Source: Erythroxylum novogranatense
Taxonomy: Eukaryota > Streptophyta > Magnoliopsida > Malpighiales > Erythroxylaceae
NCBI GenBank assembly: GCA_029891385.1
Contig: CM057231.1
Span: 63,595,103 to 63,659,102, forward strand
Direction: 5' to 3'
Length of the DNA: 64,000 nucleotides
The notes under the pieces are model-generated. The model had not been told where the DNA came from. It saw only the letters and a list, made by a program, of their open reading frames with translations, and did not search any database. The stretch's first letter is position 1. Every line of letters starts with the position of its first letter. Positions 23,176 to 36,200 of this stretch are shown piece by piece. A program made the translations under genes and the position numbers.

Positions 23176-24290
23176 GGTTTCCATTTGACTTTTAGTAACA
23201 ATGGTTGTTCTATTAGTTCGAATGGAATGCTTTATGGTACTGGTACATTATGCAATGGAATTTACATATTAGATATGTCACATCCAATTATGAATGTCAA
23301 TGACACGAAAAGACATAAACGAGATAATTTAAAATCAACTTACTTATGGCATTATCGCCTGGCCATATAAATGAGAGACGACAGCTAAGCTCTATAAGAG
23401 TGGTAGTTTAGGGTCATTTGATTATGAATCATATGACACATGCGAATCTTGTTTATTAGGCAAGATGACTAAATTACCTTTAAGGGGAAAGGGTGAACGA
23501 ATGATCGAGTATTAGACCTAATACATTCGGATGTATGTGGTCCGATGTCCATCTATGCTAAGTGGTTGTCTTTACTTCATTACCTTTATCGATGATTATT
23601 CTCGATATGGGTATCTCAGATTCGATGAGATACAAATCTGAAGCATTTGAAAAGTTCAAACAATTCGTAAATGAAGTAGAAACCAACTTGGAAAAGTATC
23701 AAAACATTACGATCCGATTGTGGTGGAATACTTAGACCAACAGCTTTTGGATTATCTCGTAGATAATGGATTTTATCTCAATGGACTCCTCCTTACACAC
23801 CACAAAGATAATGGTGTGGCAGAAGGAGAAATCGAACCTTGTTAGACATGGTACGATCAATGATGGGCTTTGCAAAGTTACCAAAATCCTTTTGGGGGTA
23901 TACACTTGAGACAATTGCTTACTTGTTAAACAGAGTTCCATCAAAGAGCTTGATGTTACTCCATATGAGATGTGGACTAACAAAAGACCCTATCTTACTT
24001 ATTTAAAAGTTTGGGGTTGTCTCGCTTATGTGAAGCGGACACGAGATAAACTTGATGCAAAGTCGACAAGTGTTTGTTCGTAGGATATCCTAAAGAAACA
24101 ATGGGATATCAATTCTACCTTCTGAGGAACAAAAGGTGTTTGTTTCAAGCATGTTGTCTTTTAGAGAAAGAGTTTCTTTTACAAGAAGACAATGGAGCAA
24201 AATTGAACTCAAGAAGTTCAAGATGCTCGAAACAGAATGCATACGATCAATCGCACAACTCAAATCGTGACTCATACATGATGAAGTAAT
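23176..24290 (+). pseudogene. C1 GAG-pre-integrase and integrase (first copy)
   Basis: The frame at 23185-23370 begins the GAG-pre-integrase domain (NGCSISSNGMLYG, YLWHYRL); the following shift separates it from CESCLLGKMTKLPF at about 23440-23480. These supply the HHCC zinc finger. The integrase core follows in broken frames: HSDVCGPM-type (about 23520-23550), FIDDYSRYG-type (about 23590-23615), then VTPYEMWTNKRPYLTYLKVWG (about 23950-24015) and VGYPKETMGYQFYL. It is nearly the same sequence as 30468-31600. Confidence 0.8.
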
Positions 24291-24379
24291 AACAGCTCAA
24301 CCTTCTACAACACACGGTTCGTGAGGTCACGTAGGATACGCCTGCTCCCGAGATATGGATTTCTCGTGAATGAACAGAT

Positions 24380-25120
24380 GACGTATTGTTCATAGAAGAT
24401 GATGAGCCTACCACCTATGAAGAGGTTCTCAAGAGTTCGAGTCCAGAAATGGCTTCATGCCATGAAGGCTAAAATGGATTCCATGTATGAAAACCAAGTA
24501 TGGACTTTGGTTGAGGCACCAAGGAATCAAACCTATAGGTGTAAATGGGTTTTCAAAAGAAAACCGACATGGATGGTAATGTGATTACCTATAAAGCAAG
24601 GCTTTGTCGCTAAAGGTTTTCAATCGAAAGACAAGGAGTTGACTACTACGTTTAGACCTTCACCCAAGAGCAATGCTTAAATCCATTAGAATACTCCTAG
24701 CCATTGCCACTCATTATGATTATGAGATATGGCAAATGGATGTGAAGACTTTCCTAAATGGAAATTAGGCGAGGATGTATATGACACAACCCGAGGGCTT
24801 CACCTCCTATGATGGCGAAAAAGTATGCAAGCTTCAAATCCATCTATGGATTGAAACAAGCATCCAGAGTTGGAATATCCGATTTGATGAGGTGATCAAA
24901 GAGTTTGGTTTCTCGAAAATCCGGATGAATAATGTGTATAAGATGGTTAATGGGATTGCAATCGTATTCCTTGTGCTATATGTAGATGACATATTATTGC
25001 TAGGAACGATGTCTCTATGCTACAATCACCAAGATTTGGTTGTCCAAATAATTTGCCATGAAAGACCTTGTGAAGCAACTTATATCCTTGGGATAAGAAT
25101 CTATAGATAGATCAAAAGGT
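24380..25120 (+). pseudogene. C1 reverse transcriptase (first copy)
   Basis: Copia RT in several frames: KWLHAMKAKMDSMYENQVWTL and CKWVFKRK (24399-24584); QMDVKTFLNGN-like sequence with the first catalytic Asp, missing a codon (about 24740); YMTQPEGFTSYDGEKVCKLQ (24775 on); LYVDDILLL with the catalytic YVDD box (about 24975-25000). The second copy at 31680-32400 is better preserved and supplies missing bases. Confidence 0.85.
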
Positions 25121-25199
25121 TGCTTGGTCTTTCACAATCAACGACATAGACAAGATGTCAAGAGGTTTAGCATGGAGCAATCCAAGAGAGGGTACCTTC

Positions 25200-25905
25200 C
25201 CGTGACTCATGGGATAACACTCTCAAATTTATGTGTCCTAAGACACAAGATGAGAGGATGCTATGTGAGTATGATCCCGTATGCATTTGCGGTAGGATCT
25301 ATCATGTATGCTATGTTGTACGAGACCGATGTATCATATGCTCTAAGTGTTACTGGCAGATACCAATTTGGATCCTCGTGAGAGTCATCGGGTGGTCAGT
25401 CAAGAATATCCTCAAGTACTCATGAAGGACTAAGGATGTTTTCTTGATGTATGGAGATGGAGATCTCAAAGTGAGCGGGTATCTGAGATGCCAATTTTCA
25501 ACTGATAAGGATGATTCCAAATCCCAATCAAAGTTACGATTCACACTCGAATGGCGGGCGCTTAGTTGGAAGAGTTCCAAACAAGAGACGATCGCCGATT
25601 CAACAACCGAGGCAGAGTACATTGCCTCTTCGTAAGCAAAGAGGAAGCAGCTTGGATCAAGAAGTTCATTATCGAACTTGGTGTGGTTCCTACGTGATGG
25701 GCCCATGCATTGTATTGTGACAACAATGGGGCTATCAGACAGCGAAAGAACCAAGGTCTCATCAACGATCCAAACACGTACTCTGCAGATATCACCTGAT
25801 CAGGGAGATCATTGGTCAAGGTGATGTGAAGATAGAGAGAATTCCCACAGAGCAAAATATTGCTGATCCGTTGACAAAGCCATTATCACAAAAGAGTTTT
25901 GATTC
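25200..25905 (+). pseudogene. C1 RNase H and C-terminal end of pol (first copy)
   Basis: The frame 25444-25635 contains GDGDLKVSGY, STDKDDSKSQS and SWKSSKQETIADSTTEAEYIA, the copia RNase H signature. The usual TDADF carrying the first catalytic Asp reads LRCQF here, and the second copy (about 32790) shows the same change. Downstream broken sequence has the CDNNGA-type and ADPLTKPL-type end of pol (about 25720-25890). Confidence 0.8.
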
Positions 25906-25950
25906 TCATGTACTCGCCTGTGATATTAGATATCAAGGCGATTGGCTTTA

Positions 25951-25965
25951 GGTTAAGTGGGAGAT
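25951..25965 (+). other. Polypurine tract of C1 (first copy)
   Basis: GGTTAAGTGGGAGAT lies directly before the 3' LTR start; an identical tract precedes 33276. Confidence 0.8.
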
Positions 25966-25977
25966 TGTTAGAGTAGT
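25966..25977 (+). repeat. First 12 bp of the C1 3' LTR, cut by a gypsy insertion (first copy)
   Basis: TGTTAGAGTAGT equals the first 12 bases of the 5' LTR and is followed at once by gypsy TGTAGCACCC. The last five, GTAGT, are the inferred target site of G3. Confidence 0.9.
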
Positions 25978-28900
25978 TGTAGCACCCCCATACCATAGGA
26001 TATGTATCGGGACGCCCGTAGGTCATTCCGACACATACCCTACGATAAGGTGCGCCATTTAACAACCACTAACACTCCACATGGCATCAAAATCATAAAG
26101 CATTTATATGAAATCCACTAAATTTTTGAAACCATAAATTCTCATTTCATAACCTCAAAGCAAAGAATTTACACAACTGATGTGTTCTGTATAATACTCC
26201 AAAAGAAAATCAAACAAAAGGCTAACTAGGTCATCCCTCAAAAGTGCCACCGACCGAATTGCATGTGCCATGACTTCTCTTGCCAACTCAATCTACACTC
26301 GAAAAAGTCCCTCCGAGCTATAAGTCTACTCTCTGGTCCGAAAAATAATTTGCAATTTTGGGTGAGTTTGAATCTCAAGGAGGAACCATCATCGATGGTT
26401 CACCCAATTCATGCATATACACATACACAACCAGCCTACTATAATTATCTCACCAAATCACATTTAGTAGTACCACATAATTTTCATACCAATCCAAAGA
26501 ATCAATTCAAATGCATATGGAATGTGTATGAGACACTTTTCCAATTTATTACGTTGTTGTGTGGAGCGCTTGGCTGTCCCATTATAAGATTAAGCGTGAG
26601 CCATAGGCTCAATCACTATGGGCTCAAGGCCCAATCACGTTGAGCTTAAAGCTCTCGCTGGGCGCTTTCACGTCACAATCGCCAATTATCGATCATCTGA
26701 TTATGCAATGAAGTGCATATGTCCAAATAAAACAACACCAACATCATATCAGATCCCAATTCAATATGTACACATAAATCTTGTACAGGTAATCACATAT
26801 GACACTTCTATGTCAAATTTTCCAATCTATTTGACCTTCGGTCGCAATCCAGAAACAAACAAACACAATTTTCCCACCATTATTCTCCATGGTTCTAAGT
26901 GCAGTAATTATAAACACTTACTAACCGAGGAACCATCTAGGTTACTCACCTAATAACTTCCGAAGCTAATGCGGAAGTCTCTGCGTCCACAGGATGACGC
27001 TCCAACTGAGCCTCTATAACAATTAAAATAAGTAAACATTACCAACTAATAATAGATAAAAATACTAAACAATGCACATGGAATAAGTAAAAGCGTGTAT
27101 AATGCATGCTCATGGCATTCCGGCCCTAATCCAAAATTTTCCCATAAAAAATCCGTCTAAAATTAGAAACCTATTGGCGCGACGGTGCAGATTGGGACCT
27201 CTATAGGTCCCCAATTAAAAAATAGTGATTAAAGGCTCATACAGGGGCCACGCCAATTTCTCGTCCAAAATTCCAATTTCTCACAAATGAAATTAAATAT
27301 TCTACTGAATCCGATGCCTCAAGAATCAGGTCAATCGGATGTCGGACGGAAAGAAATTGACAAAAGAAACAATTAGAGCCAACTAATAAAAAAATAAAAA
27401 ATATAAATACATATAAGCGCACGCCTCAGCGAGGCGACATGTCGCCTCATGAGGCCGATTTCGCCCTTCGTCGCGGGCGAGGAGTCGCCATGAGAAGGCC
27501 GATCTTCCTCGCCTCGGCGAGGAGTCGCCCACGATCAAAGAGGTTCAACCTCACTTCATTCCTTTTTTTTTTTTCCTATTTCCAATCCAAATTTCCAACA
27601 ACAATAACTCTTAGCACACAATCGAAAAATACAAACCATAGCTTGTTGGAAAGATAATGAAAAGCTCTACCATTCTCATGAAGACCATAAAATCAATTTC
27701 ACTCTTAATGGTGTCAAAATCCTTCAAAGCTACTGCCTACTCAAATCCCATTAAAACAGAACAGTACATTTCAAATTCCTTAACTCTCTGATTCTTCAGC
27801 CAAAATTACCACATAAATATGCTCAATAAGTTCACAATGTCATCTACAACTTTCATGAACAACCCAAAATCAAATTCCATTGCTAAACAAGTCAATTAAT
27901 TCAGTCAATGTTGCTGTCCCTGAAATCATTCAATTTGAGCAGGAAACTTATAACAAGCATAACTCCCTGTACACAAGTCAGAAAATCTGAACTTTATATC
28001 CCTGAAAAGATAAACTTGAACTTCAATTTTCATGAAGAACTCAATTTCCAATTTAATTTCTAACCATTTCAAAACTGTCATGCAAGTTACTGCCATGATC
28101 AGCAATTCCTAACCTAATGCAGGATCAGTTTTGCAAAATCATAACTCCCAACTCTGACCTCTAAAATTACACACCATAAATCATTTTCAAGATAATGTCT
28201 TCCTCTACAACTTTGCAGAAGATCACTCACACCAATTCAGTCCACAAAATTGCTAAAATTGCTCCCAAGCAGAAAGCTCACAAAATCAACACTTTCACTA
28301 GGTTTCTCCAAAAGCATAAAACCAATCAATAGTAATCAGTTCATATCTCCCAATATACAACCTCGAAAATTAGCAAGATCAGTGGCAATGGAAAGCTAAC
28401 TCAATATGCCTCAACTTTCATAAAGACCCTTTTCCTAGTTCCATACCAATAAATTTATAAAATCAACAAAACGACACTCATACTTGCGGTTACTGTTCAC
28501 AGGCAATAAAACAGTAACTTTCCATGCAAATTTTCGCCCTTCTAGCAGTACAATTTAACAACACCTATTTCACACTAAATTGAAGCCAACATCCCAAAGT
28601 TTAATTGGGCACAAACTTCACCTCATTTGCACACCTACACAATAAGTTATGATCAAAACATTCCAACTGGTCAAACACCAATTTTCCAGATTTCAACATT
28701 ACCCTAACTCCTATCACTTCTAACATCAATAACACATCACTAAGCATCCATTCCTACCTCTAATTCAACCACAAATTCATCACAACATAAACTTCTATAA
28801 TGACACAAAAATTGGCAGCACCCACACAAATGATCTTCCTAAGTTTTCCATTCATCTATCCTTACAAACTCAATCCAAAACCAAGCTAAAATCAATAAGA

Positions 28901-29864
28901 AGTATAGTCATTCATTCATCCATAACTAAGTATACATTTAAACCCATTCAAACCTTCTACTATGATGATCAAGTAAATGTATAAAGGATCTCCATGCATG
29001 CTTCTAACTACCAAAAGCATAAAAACAAACATCAATACTCACCTTAAACAAGTTCAAGCTATCAATTCTCCAAGTTCACACACACCTCTCAACCTTTCCC
29101 AAAACCTATGGCTATCACAACAACCATGCATATCATCATCTTCTCAAGGATTCACTTGATCTTGATAGAGAATAAAGAGAGGCAAGGCAAGTAGCAAAGA
29201 AAAGTCTCTTATAAAGGATGGATAAGAAGCTTTTTGAAAAGGAGAAACAAACACACCAAGGAAGAAGCAAGTTTTGATGATGCAAGGAGAATTGGTTTGT
29301 TTTTAAGTACTTCAAATGTTAAAAGAAACAAGGAGAAGGTCGATGAGAGGAAGAAATAAGACAAAGCTAATTAATGAAATGGGACACTTGGCTTTAAGTA
29401 TAATAAAATATCATTTATCCTAATCCAAATTAATTTAGTACTAATTCCAATTAATCTCTAATCATGGCACTATAATATTATCCTAACCTCATTTATCCAC
29501 TAATCTTATGCCATTATGCAGCCCCTTTAGCATGAAAAAGTTCACTCAACAAATTCGTTGAATTTTCCTTCCGTCCGCACGAACCCCAAAAATTCCAGAA
29601 AATTCCCATAAATCCCAAAATGTAAAACATTTAATGGCGCACTCCAAATAATTTTTTCAAATACAATGATCCCATAAATTTCACAAAGAATCGCAATTTG
29701 AAACCTAAGCGGGAAAATGTCACGTAATGCATGTATACCGTAGCATGTGCAACTATCATCGCTTATAGAGGCTATATAATGGATGTGCATGCCAAGTTAT
29801 AATTCAAGTCTCCAACCCGTCCTAAATTACCAATAAACCTTTTACATGGGTGATGGATGTTACA
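25978..29864 (-). repeat. LTR-D, gypsy LTR (first copy of the G3 3' LTR)
   Basis: 3887 bp, plus-strand ends TGTAGCACCC and TGTTACA. It is closest to LTR-E and LTR-F and less similar to LTR-A/B/C. The 17-nt hairpin is at 26384-26400, the mini-hairpin cluster at about 26590-26655, the splice-donor-like motif at 26942-26951, the GC cassette at 27417-27545 and the TATA-like box at 29208-29216. It is probably the same genomic LTR as LTR-E (33288-37158), represented twice by an assembly overlap. Confidence 0.9.
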
Positions 29865-30367
29865 CCTCCCTCCTAATAAAAATTTTAGGTCTCAAATTCT
29901 TACCGTTGATCGAAAAGATGAGGATACTGCCTCCTCATATGCTCGGTCCCGGTAGCCTCCTCGATCAAGTGGTTCCTCCAGAACCTTCACCAAAGGAATA
30001 CTCTTATTCCTCAACTGTTTCACCGTGTCCCGACAATCTGACGGCCTCCTACATAACTCAAATTACTCGATACCTCAATCTCCCGAGCCGGTATCACATG
30101 TGCCGGATCCGACCGATATCTACGGAGCATACTCACATGGAAGACGCTATGCAACCGAGACATCTCACTCGGTAAGCTAGCTCTGAGGCCAAAGGTCCCA
30201 TCCTCTGGTGATCTCATATGGACCAATGTACCTAGGGCTTAACTACCCTTTTCCCAAATCTCAAGACACCACGCCAAGGTGACACCCGTAGAACACTCTA
30301 TCGCCACATTGTACTCAATGTCCCTCCTATCTTGATCCACATAGCTCTTGCATACATCTGAGCCGCG
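29865..30367 (-). pseudogene. Gypsy integrase C-terminus and chromodomain, cut by the assembly gap
   Basis: A minus-strand piece beside LTR-D: chromodomain remnant (about 29890-30060), FHVSMLRRYRSDPAHV (within 30020-30226) and the post-core segment up to the N run. It aligns with the first 500 bp of the G3 internal region (37159-37663) and stops at the gap. Confidence 0.75.
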
Positions 30368-30467
30368 NNNNNNNNNNNNNNNNNNNNNNNNNNNNNNNNN
30401 NNNNNNNNNNNNNNNNNNNNNNNNNNNNNNNNNNNNNNNNNNNNNNNNNNNNNNNNNNNNNNNNNNN
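30368..30467. other. Assembly gap (100 N)
   Basis: Exactly 100 unknown bases, a usual placeholder for a gap of unknown size. Left of it is gypsy integrase on the minus strand; right of it the sequence restarts inside copia pol at a position equivalent to 23176. Frames reported across the N run are meaningless. Confidence 0.98.
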
Positions 30468-31600
30468 GGTTTCCATTTGACTTTTAGTAACAATGGTTGT
30501 TCTATTAGTTTGAATGGAATGCTTTATGGTAATTTGGTACATTATGCAATGGAATTTACATATTAGATATGTCACATCCAATTATGAATGTCAATGACGA
30601 AAAGACATAAGCGAGATAATTTAAAATCAACTTACTTATGGCATTATCGCATTGGCCATATAAATGAGAGGCGCATAGCTAAGCTCTATAAGAGTGGTAG
30701 TTTAGGGTCATTTGATTATGAATCATATGACATATGCGAATCTTGTTTATTAGGCAAGATGACTAAATTACCCTTTAAGGGAAAGGGTGAACAATATTTC
30801 GAGTATTAGACCTAATACATTCGGATGTATGTGGTCCGATGTCCATCTATGCTAGAAGTGGTTGTCTTTACTTCATTACCTTTATCGATGATTATTCTCG
30901 ATATGGTATCTCAGATTCGATGAGATACAAATCTGAAGCATTTGAAAAGTTCAAACAATTGAAATGAAGTAGAAAACCAACTTGGAAAAGTATCAAAACA
31001 TTACGATCCGATTGTGGTGGGGAATACTTAGACCAGCGCTTTTTGGATTATCTCGTAGATAATGGGATTTTATCTCAATGACTCTCCTCCATACACCACA
31101 AGCATAATGGTGTGGCGAGAAGGAGAAATCGAACCTGTTAGACATGGTACGATCAATGATGGGCTTTGCAAAGTTACCAAAATCCTTTTCGGGGTATACA
31201 CTGAGACAAATTGTTTACTTGTTAAACAGAGTTCCATCAAAGACAAATGATGTTACTCCATATGAGATGTGGACTAACAAAAGACCCTATCTTACTTATT
31301 TAAAAGTTTGGGGTTGTCCGCTTGTGAAGCGGACACAATCGAGATAAACTTGATGCAAAGTCCGACAAGTGTTTGTTCGTAGGATATCCTAAAGAAACAA
31401 TGGGATATCAATTCTACCTTCTTGAGGAACAAAGGTGTTTGTTTCAAGCATGTTGTCTTTTTAGAAAGAGTTTCTTTTACAAGAAGACAAGGGGAGCAAA
31501 ATTGAACTTCAAGAAGTTCAAGATGCTCGAAACAGAACCAGCATCAATCGCTGAACTCAGGCGTGACTCATCACAGATGAAGTAACAGTTCAACCTTTCT
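30468..31600 (+). pseudogene. C1 GAG-pre-integrase and integrase (second copy)
   Basis: Near-duplicate of 23176-24290. The GAG-pre-integrase finger is almost whole here: YLWHYRIGHINERRIAKLY and CESCLLGKMTKLPFKGKGE in a single frame (30588-30809), which supplies the two His and two Cys. The integrase core is in broken frames at about 30810-31150, with NRVPSK and VTPYEMWTNKRPYLTYLKVWG at 31144-31347 and VGYPKETMGYQFYLLEEQ at 31373 on. A stop in the sequence GAGTATTAG before the core is shared with the first copy. Confidence 0.85.
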
Positions 31601-31679
31601 ACAACACACGGTTCGTAGGTCACGTAGGATACGCCTGCCCTCAGAGATATGGATTTCTCGTGAATGAACAGGATGACGA

Positions 31680-32400
31680 TTGTTCATAGAAGATGATGAG
31701 CCTACCACCTATGAAGAGGTTCTGAAGAGTTCAGAGTCTGAGAAATGGCTTCATGCCATGAAGGCTAAAATGGATTCCATGTATGAAAACCAAGTATGGA
31801 CTTTGGTTGAGGCACCCGAAGGAATCAAACCTATAGGGTGTAAATGGGTTTTCAAAAGAAAACCGACATGGATGGTAATGTGATTACCTATAAAGCAAGG
31901 CTTTGTCGCTAAAGGTTTTAAATCAAAACAAGGAGTTGACTACTGACGAGACCTTCAAACCCAAAGAGCAATGCTTAAATCCATTAGAATACTCCTAGCC
32001 ATCGCCACTCATTATGATTATGAGATATGGCAAATGGATGTGAAGACGCCTTTCCTAAATGGAAATCTAGCTGAGGATGTGTATATGACACAACCTGAGG
32101 GCTTCACCTCCTATGATGGCGAAAAAGTATGCAAGCTTCAGAAATCCATCTATGGATTGAAACAAGCATCCAGGAGTTGGAATATCCGATTTGATGAGGT
32201 GATCAAAGAGTTTGGTTTCTCAGAAAATCCGGATGAATACTGTGTGTATAAGATGGTTAATGGGATTGCAATCGTATTCCTTGTGCTATATGTAGATGAC
32301 ATATTATTGCTAGAAACGATGTCTCTATGCTATCTGATCACCAAGATTTGGTTGTCCAAATAATTTGCCATGAAAGACCTTGGTGTAGCAACTTATATCC
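31680..32400 (+). pseudogene. C1 reverse transcriptase (second, better copy)
   Basis: Two main frames. 31680-31883 has KWLHAMKAKMDSMYENQVWTL and GCKWVFKRK. 31971-32363 (130 codons) has WQMDVKTPFLNG with the first catalytic Asp, VYMTQPEGF, KSIYGLKQASRSWN, and LYVDDILLL with the catalytic YVDD. The gap between them (31884-31970) is a frameshifted linker. Motif order and wording are those of copia RT of Tork/Angela type. The frame breaks shortly after the catalytic box. Confidence 0.88.
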
Positions 32401-33215
32401 TTGGGATAAGAATCTATAGAGATAGATCAAAAGGTTGCTTGGTCTTTCACAATCAACGATACATAGACAAGATGTCAAGAGGTTTAGCATGGAGCAATCC
32501 AAGAGAGGGTACCTTCCGTGACTCGTGGGATAACACTCGAAATTTATGTGTCCTAAGACACAAGATGAGAGGATGCGCATGAGTATGATCCCGTATGCAT
32601 TGCGGTAGGATCTATCATGTATGCTATGTTATGTACGAGACCGATGTATCATATGCTCTAAGTGTTCTGGCGGATACCAATCGGATCTGGTGAGAGTCTT
32701 TGGGTGGCTGTCGAGAATATCCTCAATCTTGCGAAGGACTAAGGATGTTTTCTTGATGTATGGAGATGGAGATCTCAAAGTGGCGGGTATCTGAGATGCC
32801 AATTTTCAATCGATAAGGATGATTCCAAATCCCAATCAGAGTTACGTATTCATTACTTGAATGGCAGGCGATTAGTTGGAAGAGTTCCAACGAAGAGACG
32901 ATGCACGATTCAACAACCGAGGCGAGAGTACATTGCCTCTTCGAAAGAGCAAAGGAAGCGGTTTGGATCAAGAAGTTCATTCTTGAACTTGGTGTGGTTC
33001 CTGTCGTGATGGGCCCATCTTGATTGTATTGTGACAACAATGGGGCTATTGCGATGCGAAAGAACCAAGGTCTCATCAACGATCAAACACGTACTCTGCA
33101 GATATCACTGATCAGGAGATCATTGGTCAAGGTGATGTGAAGATAGAGAAATTCACACGAGCAAAATATTGCCGATCCGATTGACAAAGCCATTATCACA
33201 AAAGAGTTTTGATTC
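32401..33215 (+). pseudogene. C1 RT thumb, RNase H and end of pol (second copy)
   Basis: Broken continuation of pol parallel to 25121-25905. DNA for the YGDGDL, TDKDDSKSQS, SWKSS and ADPLTKPL motifs can be followed at about 32755-33200, but no frame exceeds about 70 codons. The change at the TDADF site is shared with the first copy, whereas several indels are private to one copy. Confidence 0.75.
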
Positions 33216-33275
33216 TCATGTACTACACCGTGATATTAGATATCAAGGCGATTGGCTTTAGGTTAAGTGGGAGAT

Positions 33276-33287
33276 TGTTAGAGTAGT
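33276..33287 (+). repeat. First 12 bp of the C1 3' LTR (second copy)
   Basis: TGTTAGAGTAGT follows the PPT and is interrupted by gypsy LTR-E, exactly as at 25966-25977. The rest of the LTR resumes at 45575. Confidence 0.92.
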
Positions 33288-36200
33288 TGTAGCACCCCAT
33301 ACCATAGGATATGTATCGGACGCCGTAGGTCATTCCGACACATACCTACGATAAAGTGTGCTACTTAACAACCACTAACACTCCACATGGCATCAAAATC
33401 ATAAAGCATTTATATGAAATCCACTAAATTTTTTGAAACCATAAATTCTCATTTCATAACCTCAAAGCGATAAATTTACACAAGTGATGTGTTACGTACA
33501 ATACTCAAAAGAAAATCAAACAAAAAGGCTAACTAGGTCATCCCTCAAAAGTGCCGGTGTGAGCACATGTGCCATGACTTCTCTTGCCAACTCGATCTAC
33601 GGCGGAGAAAAGTCCCTCGAGCTATAAGTCTACTCTCGGTCTGAAAAAATAATTTGCAATTTTGGGTGAGTTTTGAACTGGTGAGGAACCATCATCGATG
33701 GTTCACCCAATTCATGCATATACACATACACAACACACTACGCACAATTATCTCACCAAATCACATTTAGTAGTACCACATAATTTTCATACCAATCCAA
33801 AGAATCAATTCAAATGCATATGGAATGTGTATGAGACACTTTTCCAATTTATTACGTTGTTGTGATGGCGCTGGCTGTCCCATTAAGGCGCATTAAGCGG
33901 TGAGCCATAGGCTCTGAATCACTATGGGCTCAAGGCCCAATCACGTTGAGCTTAAAGCTCTCGCTATCGCTACAGTCTGTGCCTCGCCCGATTCTCGATC
34001 ATGCAATTATGCATGAAGTGCATATGTCAAATAAAACAACACCAACATCATATCAGATCCCAATTCAATATGTACACATAAATCTTGTGCAGTAATCACA
34101 TATGACACTTCTATGTCAAATTTTCCAATCTATCGGACCTTCGGTCCATGATCGAAACACAAACAAACACAATTTTCCCACCATTATTCTCACGGGGTTC
34201 TAAGTGCGAATTATAAACACTTACTAACAGGAACCATCTAGGTTACTCACCTAATAACTTCGAGCTAATCTGGGAAGTCTACTGCAACGTCCACAGGATG
34301 ACGTTCCAGCTGAGCCTCTATAACAATTAAAATAAGTAAACATTACCAAGCTGAATAGATAAAAATACTAAACAATGCACATGGAATAAGTAAAAGCGTG
34401 TATAATGCATGCTCATGGCATTCCGGCCTAATCAAAATTTTCCCATAAAAAAATCCGTCTAAAATTAGAAACCTATTGGCGGCGGTCATGCAATTCGGAC
34501 CTCTATAGGTCCCCAATTAAGCAAAACAGTGATTAAAGGCTCAGTTACGGGGCCACGTCAATTCTCGTCCAAAAATTCCCAATTTCTCACAAAATGAAAT
34601 TAAATATTCTGAATCCGATGCCTCAAGAATCAGGTCAATCGGATGTGAGACGGAAAAAAATTGACAAAAAAACAATTAGGGCCAACTAATAAAAAAATAA
34701 AAAATATAAATACATATAAGCGCACGCCTCAGGAGGCGACATGTCGCCTCATGAGGCCGACTCTCGCCCTTAAATCGCGAGGGAGGTCGCCCAGCGAGAG
34801 GCCGATCTTCCTCGCCTCATGAGGCGAGGAGTCGCCTCGCGATCGCGAGGTTCACCTCACTTCATTCCTTTTTTTTTTCCTATTTCCAATCCAAATTTCC
34901 AACAACAATAACTCTTAGCACACAAATCGGAAAAATACAAACCATAGCTTGTTGGAAAGATAATGAAAAGCTCTACCATTCTCATGAAGACCATAAAAAT
35001 CAATTTCACTCTTAATGGTGTCAAAAATCCCTTCAAAGCTACTGCCTACTCAAATCCCATTAAAACAGAACAGTACATTTCAAATTCCTTAACTCTCTGA
35101 TTCTTCAGCCAAAATTACCACATAAATATGCTCAATAAGTTCACAATGTCATCTACAACTTTCATGAACAACCCAAATCAAATTCCATTGCTAAACAAGT
35201 CAATTAATTCAGTCAATGTTGCTGTCCCTGAAATCATTCAATTTGAGCAGGAAACTTATAACAAGCATAACTCCCTGTACACAAGTCAGAAAATCTGAAC
35301 TTTATATCCCTGAAAAGATAAATCCTTGAACTTCAATTTTCATGAAGAACTCAATTTCCAATTTAATTTCTAACCATTTCAAAACTGTCATGCAAGTTAC
35401 TGCCATGATCAGCAATTCTAACCTAATGCAGGATCAGTTTTGCAAATCATAACTCCCAACTCTGACCTCTAAAAATTACACACCATAAATCATTTTCAAG
35501 ATAATGTCTTCCTCTACAACTTTGCAGAAGATCACTCACACCAATTCAGTCCACAAAATTGCTAAAATTGCTCCCAAGCAGAAAGCTCACAAAATCAACA
35601 CTTTCACTAGGTTTCTCCAAAAGCATAAAACCAATCAATAGTAATCAGTTCATATCTCCCAATATACAACTCGAAAATTAGCAAGATCAGTGGCAATGGA
35701 AAGCTAACTCAATATGCCTCAACTTTCATAAGACCCTTTTTCCTAGTTCCATACCAATAAATTTATAAAATCAACAAAACGCATTACTCATACTTGCGGT
35801 TTACTGTTCACAGGCAATAAAACAGTAACTTTCCATGCAAATTTTCGCCCTTCTAGCAGTACAATTTAACAACACCTATTTCACACTAAATTGAAGCCAA
35901 CATCCCAAAGTTTAATTGGGCACAAACTTCACCTCATTTGCACACCTACACAATAAGTTATAGTCAAAACATTCCAACTGGTCAAACACCAATTTTCCAG
36001 ATTTCAACATTACCTAACTCCTATCACTTCTAACATCAATAACACATCACTAAGCATCCATTCCTACCTCTAATTCAACCACAAATTCATCACAACATAA
36101 ACTTCTATAATGACACAAAAATTGGCAGCACCACACAAATGATCTTCCTAAGTTTTCCATTCATCTATCCTTACAAACTCGATCAAAACCAAGCTAAAAT

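Noticed and set aside
27237..27422. 61-codon minus-strand hydrophobic frame in LTR-D
   Set aside because: AT-rich LTR sequence; the equivalent stretch is broken in LTR-E and LTR-F.
30239..30581. Frames running through X residues across the N gap
   Set aside because: They are produced by translating unknown bases and join gypsy to copia sequence.
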